Under the pieces are notes generated by a model. That model was given only the letters and a program-made list of their open reading frames with translations, was not told the DNA's origin and ran no database searches. Positions 16,451 through 24,429 of a stretch of DNA of 64,000 bases are shown piece by piece. Source of the DNA: CAYSRM01 sp964475205 (lineage in GTDB: Bacteria; Verrucomicrobiota; Kiritimatiellia; UBA8416; CAYSRM01); contig CAYYVQ010000006.1 of assembly GCA_964475205.1 (NCBI GenBank), positions 1 through 64,000 of the forward strand, given 5' to 3'. Positions within the stretch are counted from its first letter, which is position 1. Every line of letters begins with the position of its first letter. The position numbers and the translations under genes are program-made.

Positions 16451-18028
16451 CTATGAATTCTGTTTTTTTACGCTTTTGGCAATCCGCTTTGACAAGGCTT
16501 CAGATGGATTCCTGACAAAGGCCGCTGTGATGCGGAATTTGTTCTTTCCGGTGTTCCGCGCTATCAGTTTGAATCCATATTCAAAATCATGGAAATTGCG
16601 GTCCATAAAATCCCGGGCTGATTTCTCTTCCCTGGCGCAGCGATCTATTACCTCGCGAACCGCCGTTTTATCAAAAGTCAGCTTTATTCCGTGCTCTTTC
16701 TCAAAAAACTCCTGAAACCGGCGGATATCATTCCTTATGCCCTCCTCTTGCGCGCCGCTTTTGTCTGCAAGAAGCCGTCCCACGGACGCGGCTGAATTTT
16801 CAACAGCATCCCTGCCAATACTCAACGAGCGCAAAGATGCTGAAGGAATCTCAAATTTAAAGTCTCTGAACACTCGTTCACAAACAGTCATCAAACCCCT
16901 TGCGCCGGTCTTTTCCCTGTGCGCCTTCTCCGCAATGGCGCGAACCGCGTCGCTGTCAATATCAACGTCTATATCATAGCCTTCAAAATCCTTGCGGTAC
17001 TGGGACAGGATGCTGCCCTCCGAATTTAACATGATCTGTTCAAGATCATCGATCTCAAGGGGATCGCAGACCACACGTATCGGCAGGCGTCCGACAAATT
17101 CGGGCTCAAATCCGTATTCTACAAAATCGCCCGTCCTGACCTGCTTCAGGTATTCTTCATTTTCCGCTGCGCTCTTAGCGGCGGACATGAAACCGATTTT
17201 TGACGATTCTATCCGCCTCCTGACCTGCTCGCCCAACTTATCAAATACCCCACTGACAATAAAAAGCATGTGCCTGGTGTTAATGGTTTGTTTTCCGCCG
17301 TCTTTGCCCTTCTGGATATCCATAACTGCTCGCATCTGCCCGACTATGTCAGTCTGGCTCACAAGACTGACCTCTGTTTCTTCCATGAGCTTCAGAAGAT
17401 TAACCTGTACACCCCGCCCGGAAACGTCCTTGCCGCCCCCTGATGATTGGGCGGCTATTTTGTCAATCTCATCGACATAGATAATTCCATATTGCGCCAG
17501 TTCAGCGTTGCCTCCTGCGACCTTAACAAGATCTCTAACAAGATCTTCTGTATCGTGACCCACATAGCCGGTCTCACTGAATTTTGTGGCATCTGCTTTG
17601 ATGAACGGAACGCCTATCAGCCTCGCGATACATCGCATCAGGTAAGTCTTTCCAACACCCGTAGGCCCTATCAGCATGATGTTGTGTTTCGCGTAATCCT
17701 TTTCAGCTTCATCGGGATCGTCTATGCAACGCCTGACGTGATTGAAATGATCGCATATTGCAACTGACAACGCCTTTTTGGCCTCGTCCTGCTTTATAAC
17801 AAACCTGTCGAGATGCTTTTTTATGTCGCGGGGTTTGAGACTGAATTCCCTGATGGTTTCCAAAGCTTCTTGTATTCCATGTTCCGGTTCTTCGTTTTCG
17901 CTTTGACCTGTACCCGGATCCTCGCCGCCTGAAGTCCCGCCGGTAAAAGCAAAATTTACACGCCGAAGCATTTCGCGCAGACTCTCCTCCACGCTCTTTT
18001 CATTATCGTTGTCTTTTCTATCAGTCAT
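16451..18028 (-). CDS. ClpX-like AAA+ ATPase lacking the N-terminal zinc domain
   Basis: This 525-aa AAA+ protein is of the ClpX/HslU group: Walker A GPTGVGKT, Walker B IIYVDEIDK, ETGYVGHDTEDLVRDL (pore-loop region), and EFVGRLPIRVVCD with the sensor and arginine-finger area. It lacks the four-cysteine zinc-binding domain of true ClpX and instead begins with about 60 acidic, Gly-rich residues. A C-terminal extension of about 110 residues follows the usual end of ClpX. No IGF loop for ClpP binding is obvious, and clpP is not nearby, so it may be an unfoldase without the protease partner (inference). Confidence 0.83.
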   Translation of the reverse strand: MTDRKDNDNEKSVEESLREMLRRVNFAFTGGTSGGEDPGTGQSENEEPEHGIQEALETIREFSLKPRDIKKHLDRFVIKQDEAKKALSVAICDHFNHVRRCIDDPDEAEKDYAKHNIMLIGPTGVGKTYLMRCIARLIGVPFIKADATKFSETGYVGHDTEDLVRDLVKVAGGNAELAQYGIIYVDEIDKIAAQSSGGGKDVSGRGVQVNLLKLMEETEVSLVSQTDIVGQMRAVMDIQKGKDGGKQTINTRHMLFIVSGVFDKLGEQVRRRIESSKIGFMSAAKSAAENEEYLKQVRTGDFVEYGFEPEFVGRLPIRVVCDPLEIDDLEQIMLNSEGSILSQYRKDFEGYDIDVDIDSDAVRAIAEKAHREKTGARGLMTVCERVFRDFKFEIPSASLRSLSIGRDAVENSAASVGRLLADKSGAQEEGIRNDIRRFQEFFEKEHGIKLTFDKTAVREVIDRCAREEKSARDFMDRNFHDFEYGFKLIARNTGKNKFRITAAFVRNPSEALSKRIAKSVKKQNS

Positions 18029-18061
18029 TTTTTTACTCGTCCGTCATTGGCTTTGATCCAA

Positions 18062-18094
18062 AGAAAAAGGCCGCCACGTTTCCGCAGCGGCCTT
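18062..18094 (-). terminator. Rho-independent terminator after the HU gene
   Basis: On the minus strand AAGGCCGC and GCGGCCTT form an 8-bp stem with a 12-base loop, followed by TTTTTC. It lies 18 bp beyond the HU stop codon. It should limit read-through into the ClpX-like gene, which is therefore probably expressed separately. Confidence 0.75.
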
Positions 18095-18111
18095 GTACAG
18101 ACAAAGAGAAG

Positions 18112-18402
18112 TTACTTCTTTTTCGGCAGTACTGCGTCTTTTGCAGCCTTAGAAATTCTGAACTTCAGCGTGGTCTTCGCCGGTATCTTAATGGCTTCAC
18201 CTGTCTGAGGATTGCGGCCCTTACGCGCCTTCCTGCGCGCCTTTACAAGTTTGCCGATTCCCGGAATGGTAAATCCGTCTTTTGCGTTCTTGTAGGCCAT
18301 CTCTGCGAGTGTTTCGAGCGCGGCCTTCGCCTGCTTCTTCGTAATTCCCGCACCATCCGCTACGCCTGCAACAATTTCACTCTTGGTCTTTGGTTTCGCC
18401 AT
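18112..18402 (-). CDS. HU-family DNA-binding protein
   Basis: The 96-aa protein has the HU/IHF fold: an N-terminal helical part (SEIVAGVADGAGITKKQAKAALETL), the beta arm with GRNPQTGEAIKIPA including the conserved NPxTG and proline, and TLKFRISKAAKDAV at the end. It is a nucleoid protein that binds and bends DNA. A KPKTK tail and a PKKK end add positive charge. An AAGGAGA ribosome-binding site precedes the ATG and a clear terminator follows the gene. Confidence 0.95.
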   Translation of the reverse strand: MAKPKTKSEIVAGVADGAGITKKQAKAALETLAEMAYKNAKDGFTIPGIGKLVKARRKARKGRNPQTGEAIKIPAKTTLKFRISKAAKDAVLPKKK

Positions 18403-18516
18403 GGAAATCTCCTTTCGATTTAGTTGGATGAAACCACGTAATCAGCGGCATTTAACCAACACTTCACAAGAAACGCAACAACAATAATTGCAATCTCAAA
18501 AAAAAAACTACAAACG

Positions 18517-18534
18517 CTAACCCGGATTATTCAC
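18517..18534 (+). repeat. Dispersed TAACCCGCA-type motif, diverged site
   Basis: The sequence GCTAACCCGGATTATTCAC resembles the dispersed motif at 321-346 and 21624-21650 but has several differences. It marks the downstream edge of the GxxExxY remnant region. Confidence 0.35.
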
Positions 18535-18586
18535 CAGTGCACCGGGCCTGACCTGTAACATATGATGGATCAGCGCCTTACGGGGA

Positions 18587-18789
18587 CAACCACGGATTAC
18601 ACTGATGGCACGGATGTTTTGGGTCAGTTTACGATACGTTTCCATTGCAGTTTGGCGTGCTTGAAGTTCAACAGCAACCCGAGCCGCAGGCCAGTATGAC
18701 TGAGGTAGCCGGTCATCTGGGCGATGTGAGACTCGTCTGGCACCCTCCCTGTTCCTCCCTATCCGTGCCATCAGTGTAATCCGTGGTTG
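18587..18789. repeat. 29-bp perfect inverted repeat around the GxxExxY fragment
   Basis: Positions 18587-18615 and 18761-18789 are exact reverse complements over 29 bp, separated by 145 bp. The phrase (core CCACGGATTACACTGATGG) is one that often precedes GxxExxY genes in other bacteria, from my general knowledge. Here it bounds the remnant of such a gene. Confidence 0.8.
18624..18747 (-). pseudogene. C-terminal fragment of a GxxExxY protein
   Basis: In one minus-strand frame about 38 codons read ESHIAQMTGYLSHTG, then RLGLLLNFKHAKLQWKRIV and a stop, which is the characteristic C-terminus of the GxxExxY family (a nuclease-fold family of unknown role). The N-terminal two thirds, including the GxxExxY motif, is missing. 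A different frame stays open across the region (to 18837), but it does not resemble a protein except for its first residues. I therefore call it a decayed copy. Confidence 0.7.
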
Positions 18790-18835
18790 AATCTCCTCGG
18801 CAACGGCGCTCCAATACGCCTCGAACTCGACCTTC

Positions 18836-18851
18836 ATGAATAGATCAGGTT
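18836..18851 (+). repeat. Solo copy of the TGAATAGATCAGG terminal motif
   Basis: ATGAATAGATCAGGTT matches the terminal inverted repeat of the MITE-like element at 50397-50569 over all 13 core bases. No opposite end is visible within a few hundred bases. It is directly followed by a TAACCC-type motif. Confidence 0.7.
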
Positions 18852-18876
18852 AACCCATATACCTCACGGAATTTCG
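18850..18876 (+). repeat. Dispersed TAACCCGCA-type motif, site 3
   Basis: The sequence reads TTAACCCATATACCTCAC followed by GGAATTTCG and matches the reverse complement of 321-346, including the GGAATTT tail, with a few substitutions. It abuts the solo terminal motif at 18836-18851. Confidence 0.6.
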
Positions 18877-18936
18877 TATTGTGGCAGAGCTTAACCCTTG
18901 ATCTAAATGACATAACCTTTACAATATGAAACCAGG

Positions 18937-19188
18937 ATGCCGATATACGAATACAAAGCCATAAACCCAAAGAACTCATGTTCCCGTTGCAGGAAAGGGT
19001 TCGACTTAATGCAGAAGATTTCCGATGAGCCTTTGGACAGGTGCCCCGATTGTGGCGCGCCGGTAGAAAAACAGATATCCGCGCCATCGGTGGGCTCGTC
19101 AAAATCCGGCTTTGATGACCGGGCAAAACGGGCTGGCTTCCACAAGCTCAAGAAGCTCGGCAAAGGCGAATACGAGAAGCAGTATTAA
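18937..19188 (+). CDS. FmdB-type zinc ribbon protein
   Basis: This 83-aa protein of the FmdB/CxxC regulatory family starts MPIYEYKAI. A zinc ribbon follows, with CSRCRKGFD and CPDCGAP about 30 residues apart, then a basic, low-complexity tail (KRAGFHKLKKLGKGEYEKQY). A regulatory role was suggested for fmdB in methylotrophs, but the function of these small proteins is mostly unknown. Its stop overlaps the stop of the convergent lipid kinase gene by two bases. Confidence 0.88.
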   Translation: MPIYEYKAINPKNSCSRCRKGFDLMQKISDEPLDRCPDCGAPVEKQISAPSVGSSKSGFDDRAKRAGFHKLKKLGKGEYEKQY

Positions 19189-20084
19189 CCCGCCTTTGGA
19201 ACCAGAACTTTTAAAGCCTGCGGGCGAACTTTGATCTCAATATCCTTCTCTGCATTGATAAGCTCCCCGTCAATCTGTACCGGGCCCGGTTTTTTTCTTT
19301 CAACATGCATCTGCGCAAACCTTTCAGATATGACTTCAGGGATTGCATTCACCGACCCGTTGAAAAGCCGTCCAATATTTCCAATCAACCGGGGAGCATC
19401 CTGTCGCAGCGCAACAACCAGCTCAAGCTTGCCATCGTCGGGTTGCGCCTGGGGTGCAATTTTGGCTCCCCCGCCGAACTGCGTAAGGTTTGCGACCGTA
19501 AAAACCATTGGATCTTGAAACGTCCGGTTTGTATCACCGTCAAGTGTAACGTAAAACGGCTGCGGCTCATACTGGAAAAACTCGTGTACGCCTGCAAATA
19601 TGTAAGGAAATATGCCGCGCACCTGGGATCTTTCAAAAGATCGTACCAGCGATGCGTCCCATGCCATACTGCAGGTTACAAAAAACGGCTTATCGTTCAT
19701 CAGCCCGACATCAATGCGCTGCAGTTCCGCATTTGAAAGGGCCTGAACGGCACGGTCAACGGCAAGCGGAATTCCGAAATGACGGGCAAAACCATTACCG
19801 CTCCCGCTGGGAATAACCCCTACGGCAGCCTCCGTTCCAGCCAGGACCTTGCCCACCGTGTTAACAGTTCCATCCCCCCCGGCAACAAGGATAGTGTCAA
19901 TATTCTGGTCAAGCGCTCTTTGTACTTTTGCCAAACCATCCCTGGCGCTGTGACAGAACTGATACTTCACGTCATGGCCTTCATTCTCCCAGTAACGGTC
20001 TACTGCTTTACGCATGGAATCAAATGACCAGGACAAACCTGCTTTTCTATTAACCAGAACAAGTATTTTCTTCACCGGTTTCAT
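19185..20084 (-). CDS. Diacylglycerol kinase-family lipid kinase
   Basis: The 299-aa protein has the DAGK catalytic fold: NRKAG near the N-terminus, VAGGDGTVNTVGKVL with the nucleotide-binding GGDGT, and IPSGSGNGFARHFGIP. The C-terminal beta-sandwich contains FGGGAKIAPQAQPDDGKLEL, with the Asp-Gly-Lys-Leu pattern shared with YegS and DgkB. It probably phosphorylates diacylglycerol or a related lipid at the membrane. I chose the ATG giving MKPVKKILV; the frame extends 11 codons further to 20117. Confidence 0.9.
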   Translation of the reverse strand: MKPVKKILVLVNRKAGLSWSFDSMRKAVDRYWENEGHDVKYQFCHSARDGLAKVQRALDQNIDTILVAGGDGTVNTVGKVLAGTEAAVGVIPSGSGNGFARHFGIPLAVDRAVQALSNAELQRIDVGLMNDKPFFVTCSMAWDASLVRSFERSQVRGIFPYIFAGVHEFFQYEPQPFYVTLDGDTNRTFQDPMVFTVANLTQFGGGAKIAPQAQPDDGKLELVVALRQDAPRLIGNIGRLFNGSVNAIPEVISERFAQMHVERKKPGPVQIDGELINAEKDIEIKVRPQALKVLVPKAG

Positions 20085-20217
20085 GCCCTCTGCGCTCTTC
20101 AAACCGCATTCTTTCAATAATTCTTACCCAGCCAACTCATCAACAAGCTCCCACACACGCGCCCTCTCATTGCGCAAAAAACCACAGCGCTGAAAAAGAC
20201 AACTTTTCCCCTTTTTC

Positions 20218-20233
20218 ATAAACAGATCAGGCT
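20218..20233 (+). repeat. Degenerate copy of the TGAATAGATCAGG motif
   Basis: ATAAACAGATCAGGCT differs from the terminal motif ATGAATAGATCAGGCT at two positions. It lies just beyond the stop of phoH, outside coding sequence. Its degeneration suggests an older event. Confidence 0.45.
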
Positions 20234-21563
20234 AAAGAATGTTGCTCGCCAGCTCCGCAAGCTCCGAGCGTTCTCCCTTTTCAAGGTTCACATGCGCATA
20301 CATCTGCTGGCCCTGCATTTTCTCTATCAGGTAACTGAGCCCGTTCGACTCGGCGTCCAGGTATGGATGATCTATCTGAAAAATATCACCCGTGAAAACA
20401 ACCTTTGCGCCCTCACCTGCGCGGGTAATGATGGTCTTCACTTCATGGGGCGTGAGATTCTGACCCTCGTCAACAATAAAGAACACGTCGACAAGACTTC
20501 GGCCGCGTATGTACGAGAGCGGCGTTATGACCAGTTCTTCATCATCCAGCATCTTTTTAATAGCCTTGAAACGGCTGTCCGACTTGGGAAACTGCTTTTT
20601 TATGACTCCCAGGTTGTCGTACAAAGGCTGCATAAAAGGCGCAAGCTTCTCCCCGACTTCGCCGGGCAGATAACCGATGTCCTTATTGCTTAATGTCACG
20701 ATAGGCCGGGCCAGAAGTATTTGTTTGTGCTTCTTCTGCATCTCGAGGGCGGCAGCCATTGCAAGGAGCGTTTTACCGGTCCCGGCCTTGCCCGAAAGAG
20801 TTACAAGAGGTATGTAAGGATTCATCAGCGCATCAATGGCAAAAGTCTGTTCCGCGTTGCGGGGCGTGATATTATAAACCGGCGATTTGTCCACCCTCTT
20901 TATTGTGTCGGTATATGCATCGTAAACCGCCAGTCCCGACTTCTTTCCACTGCGGACAATCAGGTACTCGTTGGGCAAAAGTTCCCCGTGGCAATCCAGG
21001 GAACCGGCTTCAACTTCAAAAGGCTCCTTATAGAGAGCGCCGATCAGTGATTCAGGAATATCTTCGAGAACCCTCTTTCCGGTGTAAAGGCTTGAAGCAT
21101 CCTTTACCCTGTCTGTTGTATAGTCCTCGGCATGGAGGCCGACGGATTTGGCCTTCAGGCGCAGATTTACATCTTTGCTGACCAGTGTGACCTTCCGGTC
21201 AGGGTTTTCCTTTGCAAGGTGATAGGCAATGTTCAGGATCTGATGATCCGGCTGATGGACCGGAAAATTCAGTTTAAGATCTTCGTGCATTTCCTTTGCC
21301 AGCTCCACACTGAGCCTTCCCTTGCCCGGCCCTATGCGTACGCCATCGGAAAAAAGCTGCTGTCCGCTCAGCGCATCCACACGTCTCAAAAAATTCCGCG
21401 CATGATAACTGATTGCCTGATGCCCTTTTTTAAAGTGATCGAGTTCTTCAAGCACAACAATTGGCATGCTTATGTCGTGTTCATCAAACTGATCCACGCA
21501 CGAGCTGTCATGCAGAATCACGTTAGTATCCAGAATAAAAATCTTGTTAGTTGAATCTTTCAT
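20232..21563 (-). CDS. PIN domain plus PhoH-like ATPase
   Basis: The N-terminal 140 residues form a PIN nuclease domain (IFILDTNVILHD with the first Asp, VVLEELDHFKKG). The C-terminal half is a PhoH-type ATPase with Walker A SGKAGTGKTLLA, Walker B FFIVDEGQNLTPHEVKTIITR, and VFTGDIFQID. This fused 443-aa architecture is the PhoH2 type, reported as RNA helicase/ribonuclease and linked in some species to a preceding small gene phoAT. No small upstream antitoxin-like gene is visible here; the next gene upstream begins at 23078. Probable role in RNA turnover. Confidence 0.92.
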   Translation of the reverse strand: MKDSTNKIFILDTNVILHDSSCVDQFDEHDISMPIVVLEELDHFKKGHQAISYHARNFLRRVDALSGQQLFSDGVRIGPGKGRLSVELAKEMHEDLKLNFPVHQPDHQILNIAYHLAKENPDRKVTLVSKDVNLRLKAKSVGLHAEDYTTDRVKDASSLYTGKRVLEDIPESLIGALYKEPFEVEAGSLDCHGELLPNEYLIVRSGKKSGLAVYDAYTDTIKRVDKSPVYNITPRNAEQTFAIDALMNPYIPLVTLSGKAGTGKTLLAMAAALEMQKKHKQILLARPIVTLSNKDIGYLPGEVGEKLAPFMQPLYDNLGVIKKQFPKSDSRFKAIKKMLDDEELVITPLSYIRGRSLVDVFFIVDEGQNLTPHEVKTIITRAGEGAKVVFTGDIFQIDHPYLDAESNGLSYLIEKMQGQQMYAHVNLEKGERSELAELASNIL

Positions 21564-21623
21564 CTACTTCCCTCCCCATGCACATCCTGTCCAGTCAAAA
21601 TTCTGCCGCTAACGCCCGGCCCG

Positions 21624-21650
21624 TAAATTCCTGTGAGATATGCGGGCTAA
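21624..21650 (-). repeat. Dispersed TAACCCGCA-type motif, site 4
   Basis: The minus strand reads TTAGCCCGCATATCTCAC followed by AGGAATTTA, a close match to the site at 321-346. It lies between phoH and the metallopeptidase gene, immediately after the latter's stop codon. Confidence 0.6.
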
Positions 21651-21659
21651 CTGCGGCAA

Positions 21660-23078
21660 CTATTCCCATATCAGCTCCAACATCTCTTCCTGGTCGGCGT
21701 CAACTATGCCAACCACCTGCCCCTTGCGCGCAAGCTTCAAAAAACGCCCCTTTTCCGTCTCCCATACCTGGCATAAAAAACCGGACTTCCCTTTTCCTTT
21801 TTTGAGCGGTTCCATATCAGGAAAACGTTTCCCGAGCATCATCCTGTAACCCGCGGCAAACTCGGCGGCTTCGCTGTCACTGTCCCATACTGTTTTCCAG
21901 ACGAGCATGCCGCTGCCGGATTTCTCATCAACAAAATAAAAATACCTGTCTCCGCCCCAACCTTCCGCTACAGAAGACGGGTCCAGTCCGCCGACCTCGC
22001 CCTCATTCCACAAATCAAACAGAAAACCCATGCTCATTTCGCCCACAACATCCTGCTCAACAAGCTTCCACCCGGCGGGAACGCGCTGCTCAAGGCCATG
22101 AATCCGCACTGTCACAGGCCCCTCGCGCGTCTTTGCTATAAGCTTTTCGGGATGGAGAAGCTGTTCTGTAGACTCAATTGGATTTTTACCGTAAAGATCG
22201 GATACTGCTTCCCATCCGCCTTGCGACTTAACGTAGTCAATAGCTGATGCTCCCTGGATGTACGCGCCCAGTATCTGTTGCACGAAGAATCTAGGCTGGT
22301 CCTTCAAATTTACCTCTGGCATACCCTGCATCCCGTGTCCGGCGCCCATGCCGCCTGAGTTTTTCAGGGAAAGTTCTGCAATAGCGTCAAAATCCATCGC
22401 CGCCTGCGCCTTTATAGCCATGGAAACCATTGGTTCAACAGACGGTATGGATGTCCGGCCCAACTGGTCCATGAGCATCCATGCGGTCATAACCCATGTT
22501 GCCTCGCCTTCCACCAGCGACTGCCTGGCAAGCAACAGGTCGCCGTTATCCCGCATCAATTGCAGATCGCCTTTCATAAAATTCTGCAAGTCAAAATTAT
22601 GGTCCTGCAATGCGTGGCAAAGCTCATGAGATGTGATCACGTCAAGCATCGTGCTGTTCAGGTTTGTCTGGATCAGGTAGTACGTTTTCTGCTCGGGCGA
22701 ATAATGGGCGGCGGCCTGGTCTTTCATAAAGCTATAGAACCATTCTTTTAAATCCAGTGGTTCCTGCAACGCGCCAAGCCGGACCAGCGCCTCCACGTAG
22801 TGGCTGGGGTTCTGTTCCCCGAACTGTTCGGTAATTTCCTTTTCAATGTATGATTTCAAGTCCTGCATGGGTTGGATCGCAACCTCAACACTATTCGTAA
22901 ATTTGAGGCCCCTGATCTTTTCAACGCTCTCCGCAATGCTCTGCACCCGCAGAAATGCGGCACGGATCCGCTCGTCCCCTGCTTTTCCGTCTGCCCGAGC
23001 CAAAGAACAAAGCAGCATTAAGCAGGCCGTAAACGCCGCAGCCTGCGTCTTGAAACATTTCACTGGTCCGTTATTCAT
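21660..23078 (-). CDS. Secreted predicted zinc metallopeptidase, family not recognised
   Basis: This 472-aa protein starts with a signal peptide-like segment (AAAFTACLMLLCSLARA). Near residue 152 it has HELCHALQDHNFD, an HExxH zinc motif, and about 40 residues later VEGEATWVMTAW with a Glu suited to be the third zinc ligand, as in gluzincins. Preceding text YLIQTNLNSTMLDVITSHE fits the strand and helix leading to the active site. I do not recognise the family; it may be a bacterial lineage-specific peptidase. The C-terminal 200 residues look mixed alpha/beta without obvious domains. Expected location is periplasm or outside. It is monocistronic in appearance. Confidence 0.72.
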   Translation of the reverse strand: MNNGPVKCFKTQAAAFTACLMLLCSLARADGKAGDERIRAAFLRVQSIAESVEKIRGLKFTNSVEVAIQPMQDLKSYIEKEITEQFGEQNPSHYVEALVRLGALQEPLDLKEWFYSFMKDQAAAHYSPEQKTYYLIQTNLNSTMLDVITSHELCHALQDHNFDLQNFMKGDLQLMRDNGDLLLARQSLVEGEATWVMTAWMLMDQLGRTSIPSVEPMVSMAIKAQAAMDFDAIAELSLKNSGGMGAGHGMQGMPEVNLKDQPRFFVQQILGAYIQGASAIDYVKSQGGWEAVSDLYGKNPIESTEQLLHPEKLIAKTREGPVTVRIHGLEQRVPAGWKLVEQDVVGEMSMGFLFDLWNEGEVGGLDPSSVAEGWGGDRYFYFVDEKSGSGMLVWKTVWDSDSEAAEFAAGYRMMLGKRFPDMEPLKKGKGKSGFLCQVWETEKGRFLKLARKGQVVGIVDADQEEMLELIWE

Positions 23079-23247
23079 GGCCCAATATTAACCTCTCGCG
23101 CAGCATCAATCAAGCGCCGCTTATCCCGTCTTCTGAAATTCCACTTTTCATCATGAGATAAAGCTGGCAGGCAATAGGCATTGACGGGCCATGGCGCATA
23201 AACCTATACTTTGCGTTTCACAAATCAATACAAGAAAGGCTTTAAAT

Positions 23248-24240
23248 ATGGCTGGAAATATCGATGAAAGACTCAAAAAGGGCTGGGTCGGCTACCGCCC
23301 GGACATCAAGTTGCTTGATTGCACGGTTCGGGACGGCGGGCTAATGACCTCGCACCGGTTTGAAGATGAGTTTGTCAAAGGCGTTTACGATGCCGCTGTA
23401 AAGTCCGGCGTAGACTACGTGGAGATGGGCTATAAAGCGTCCAAAAAGATCTATTCCCCATCTGAACACGGGCCATGGAAATTCTGCGACGAGGATAACC
23501 TTCGCCGAATAGTCGGAGACAAGCCCGGTTCAACCAGGATATCGGTAATGGCCGATGCCGAGCGAACAGATTACAAGCAAGATATCCTCCCCAAGGACCA
23601 GAGCGTAATAGATACCATACGGGTGGCGTCCTATATTCACCAGATCCCGACCGCCGTTGACATGATAAAGGACGCGCACGATAAGGGCTACGAGACACTG
23701 ATGCAACTCATGGCTATCTCCGTTGTCTCAGAAGAAGACATGAGCCAAGCCCTGGAAATAATTCGAGAAACACCTGTAACCGCAGTTTACATTGTCGACA
23801 GTTTCGGATCTCTTTACTCAGAAGAAGTAAAAAGACTGACAACGATCTTCAAGGAGCTTCTTGAAGGAACCGGGAAGGATATCGGCTTCCACGGACACAA
23901 TAATCAACAATTGGCATTTGCCAACACTGTCGAAGCCTTGCTCAACGGCGCCCGACGGCTTGACGCCACTGTTTGCGGCATAGGCCGGGGAGCAGGCAAC
24001 TGCCCCATGGAACTGCTGGTCGGATTCCTGCACAATCCTAAATTCCACCTGAGACCCGTGCTGGAATGCGCGCGCGACTACCTTGCTCCCCTTTCAAAAA
24101 AGGTCGAATGGGGATACACGGTTCCATACGGAATAACGGGCCAACTCAATCAACATCCGCGCCCGGCAATGAAACTCAGGGCCGGCGACACCCCGGACGA
24201 TTACGTAAGCTTCTACGATACTATAATAGAGGAAGAATAA
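23248..24240 (+). CDS. HMGL-like aldolase domain protein
   Basis: The 330-aa TIM-barrel protein belongs to the DRE-TIM metallolyase group: KLLDCTVRDGGLMTSH carries the Asp-Arg catalytic pair, VEMGYKAS the substrate Glu region, GFHGHNNQQLAFANTVEAL the metal-binding His-x-His, and GIGRGAGNCPMELL the glycine loop. Homologues include 4-hydroxy-2-oxovalerate aldolase, but this short form lacks the C-terminal communication domain and there is no acylating aldehyde dehydrogenase nearby, so the substrate is open. I chose the ATG giving MAGNIDERL; the frame extends to 23191. Nothing in the neighbourhood suggests a pathway. Confidence 0.82.
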   Translation: MAGNIDERLKKGWVGYRPDIKLLDCTVRDGGLMTSHRFEDEFVKGVYDAAVKSGVDYVEMGYKASKKIYSPSEHGPWKFCDEDNLRRIVGDKPGSTRISVMADAERTDYKQDILPKDQSVIDTIRVASYIHQIPTAVDMIKDAHDKGYETLMQLMAISVVSEEDMSQALEIIRETPVTAVYIVDSFGSLYSEEVKRLTTIFKELLEGTGKDIGFHGHNNQQLAFANTVEALLNGARRLDATVCGIGRGAGNCPMELLVGFLHNPKFHLRPVLECARDYLAPLSKKVEWGYTVPYGITGQLNQHPRPAMKLRAGDTPDDYVSFYDTIIEEE

Positions 24241-24429
24241 CGCTCTCACTCCAATAATCCAGGAAGTGCGGAATAAGACAGTAATGAACAAGGAAAGAAA
24301 ACAGACATTGGCTCCGCCCCCCTTCGCCATGCCATACACCTGGCAAAGGCGAAAAGGCGAAAACAACTCGAAATGACGCACCGAAGGCGCAAATGACTCG
24401 GCCCTTCGGGATTCGAATCTGCACTGAAA

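Larger units (their letters stand above)
18403..18936. other. 534-bp intergenic region with remnants
   Basis: Beyond the HU promoter side, the region holds a diverged TAACCCG motif, the GxxExxY remnant with its 29-bp inverted repeat, a TGAATAGATCAGG terminal motif (18837-18849) and a TAACCCATATACCTCAC motif just after it. I see no intact gene. Confidence 0.6.

Noticed and set aside
16451..18028. Calling the ATPase clpX
   Set aside because: The zinc-binding domain is absent and the termini differ, so a ClpX-like label is safer.
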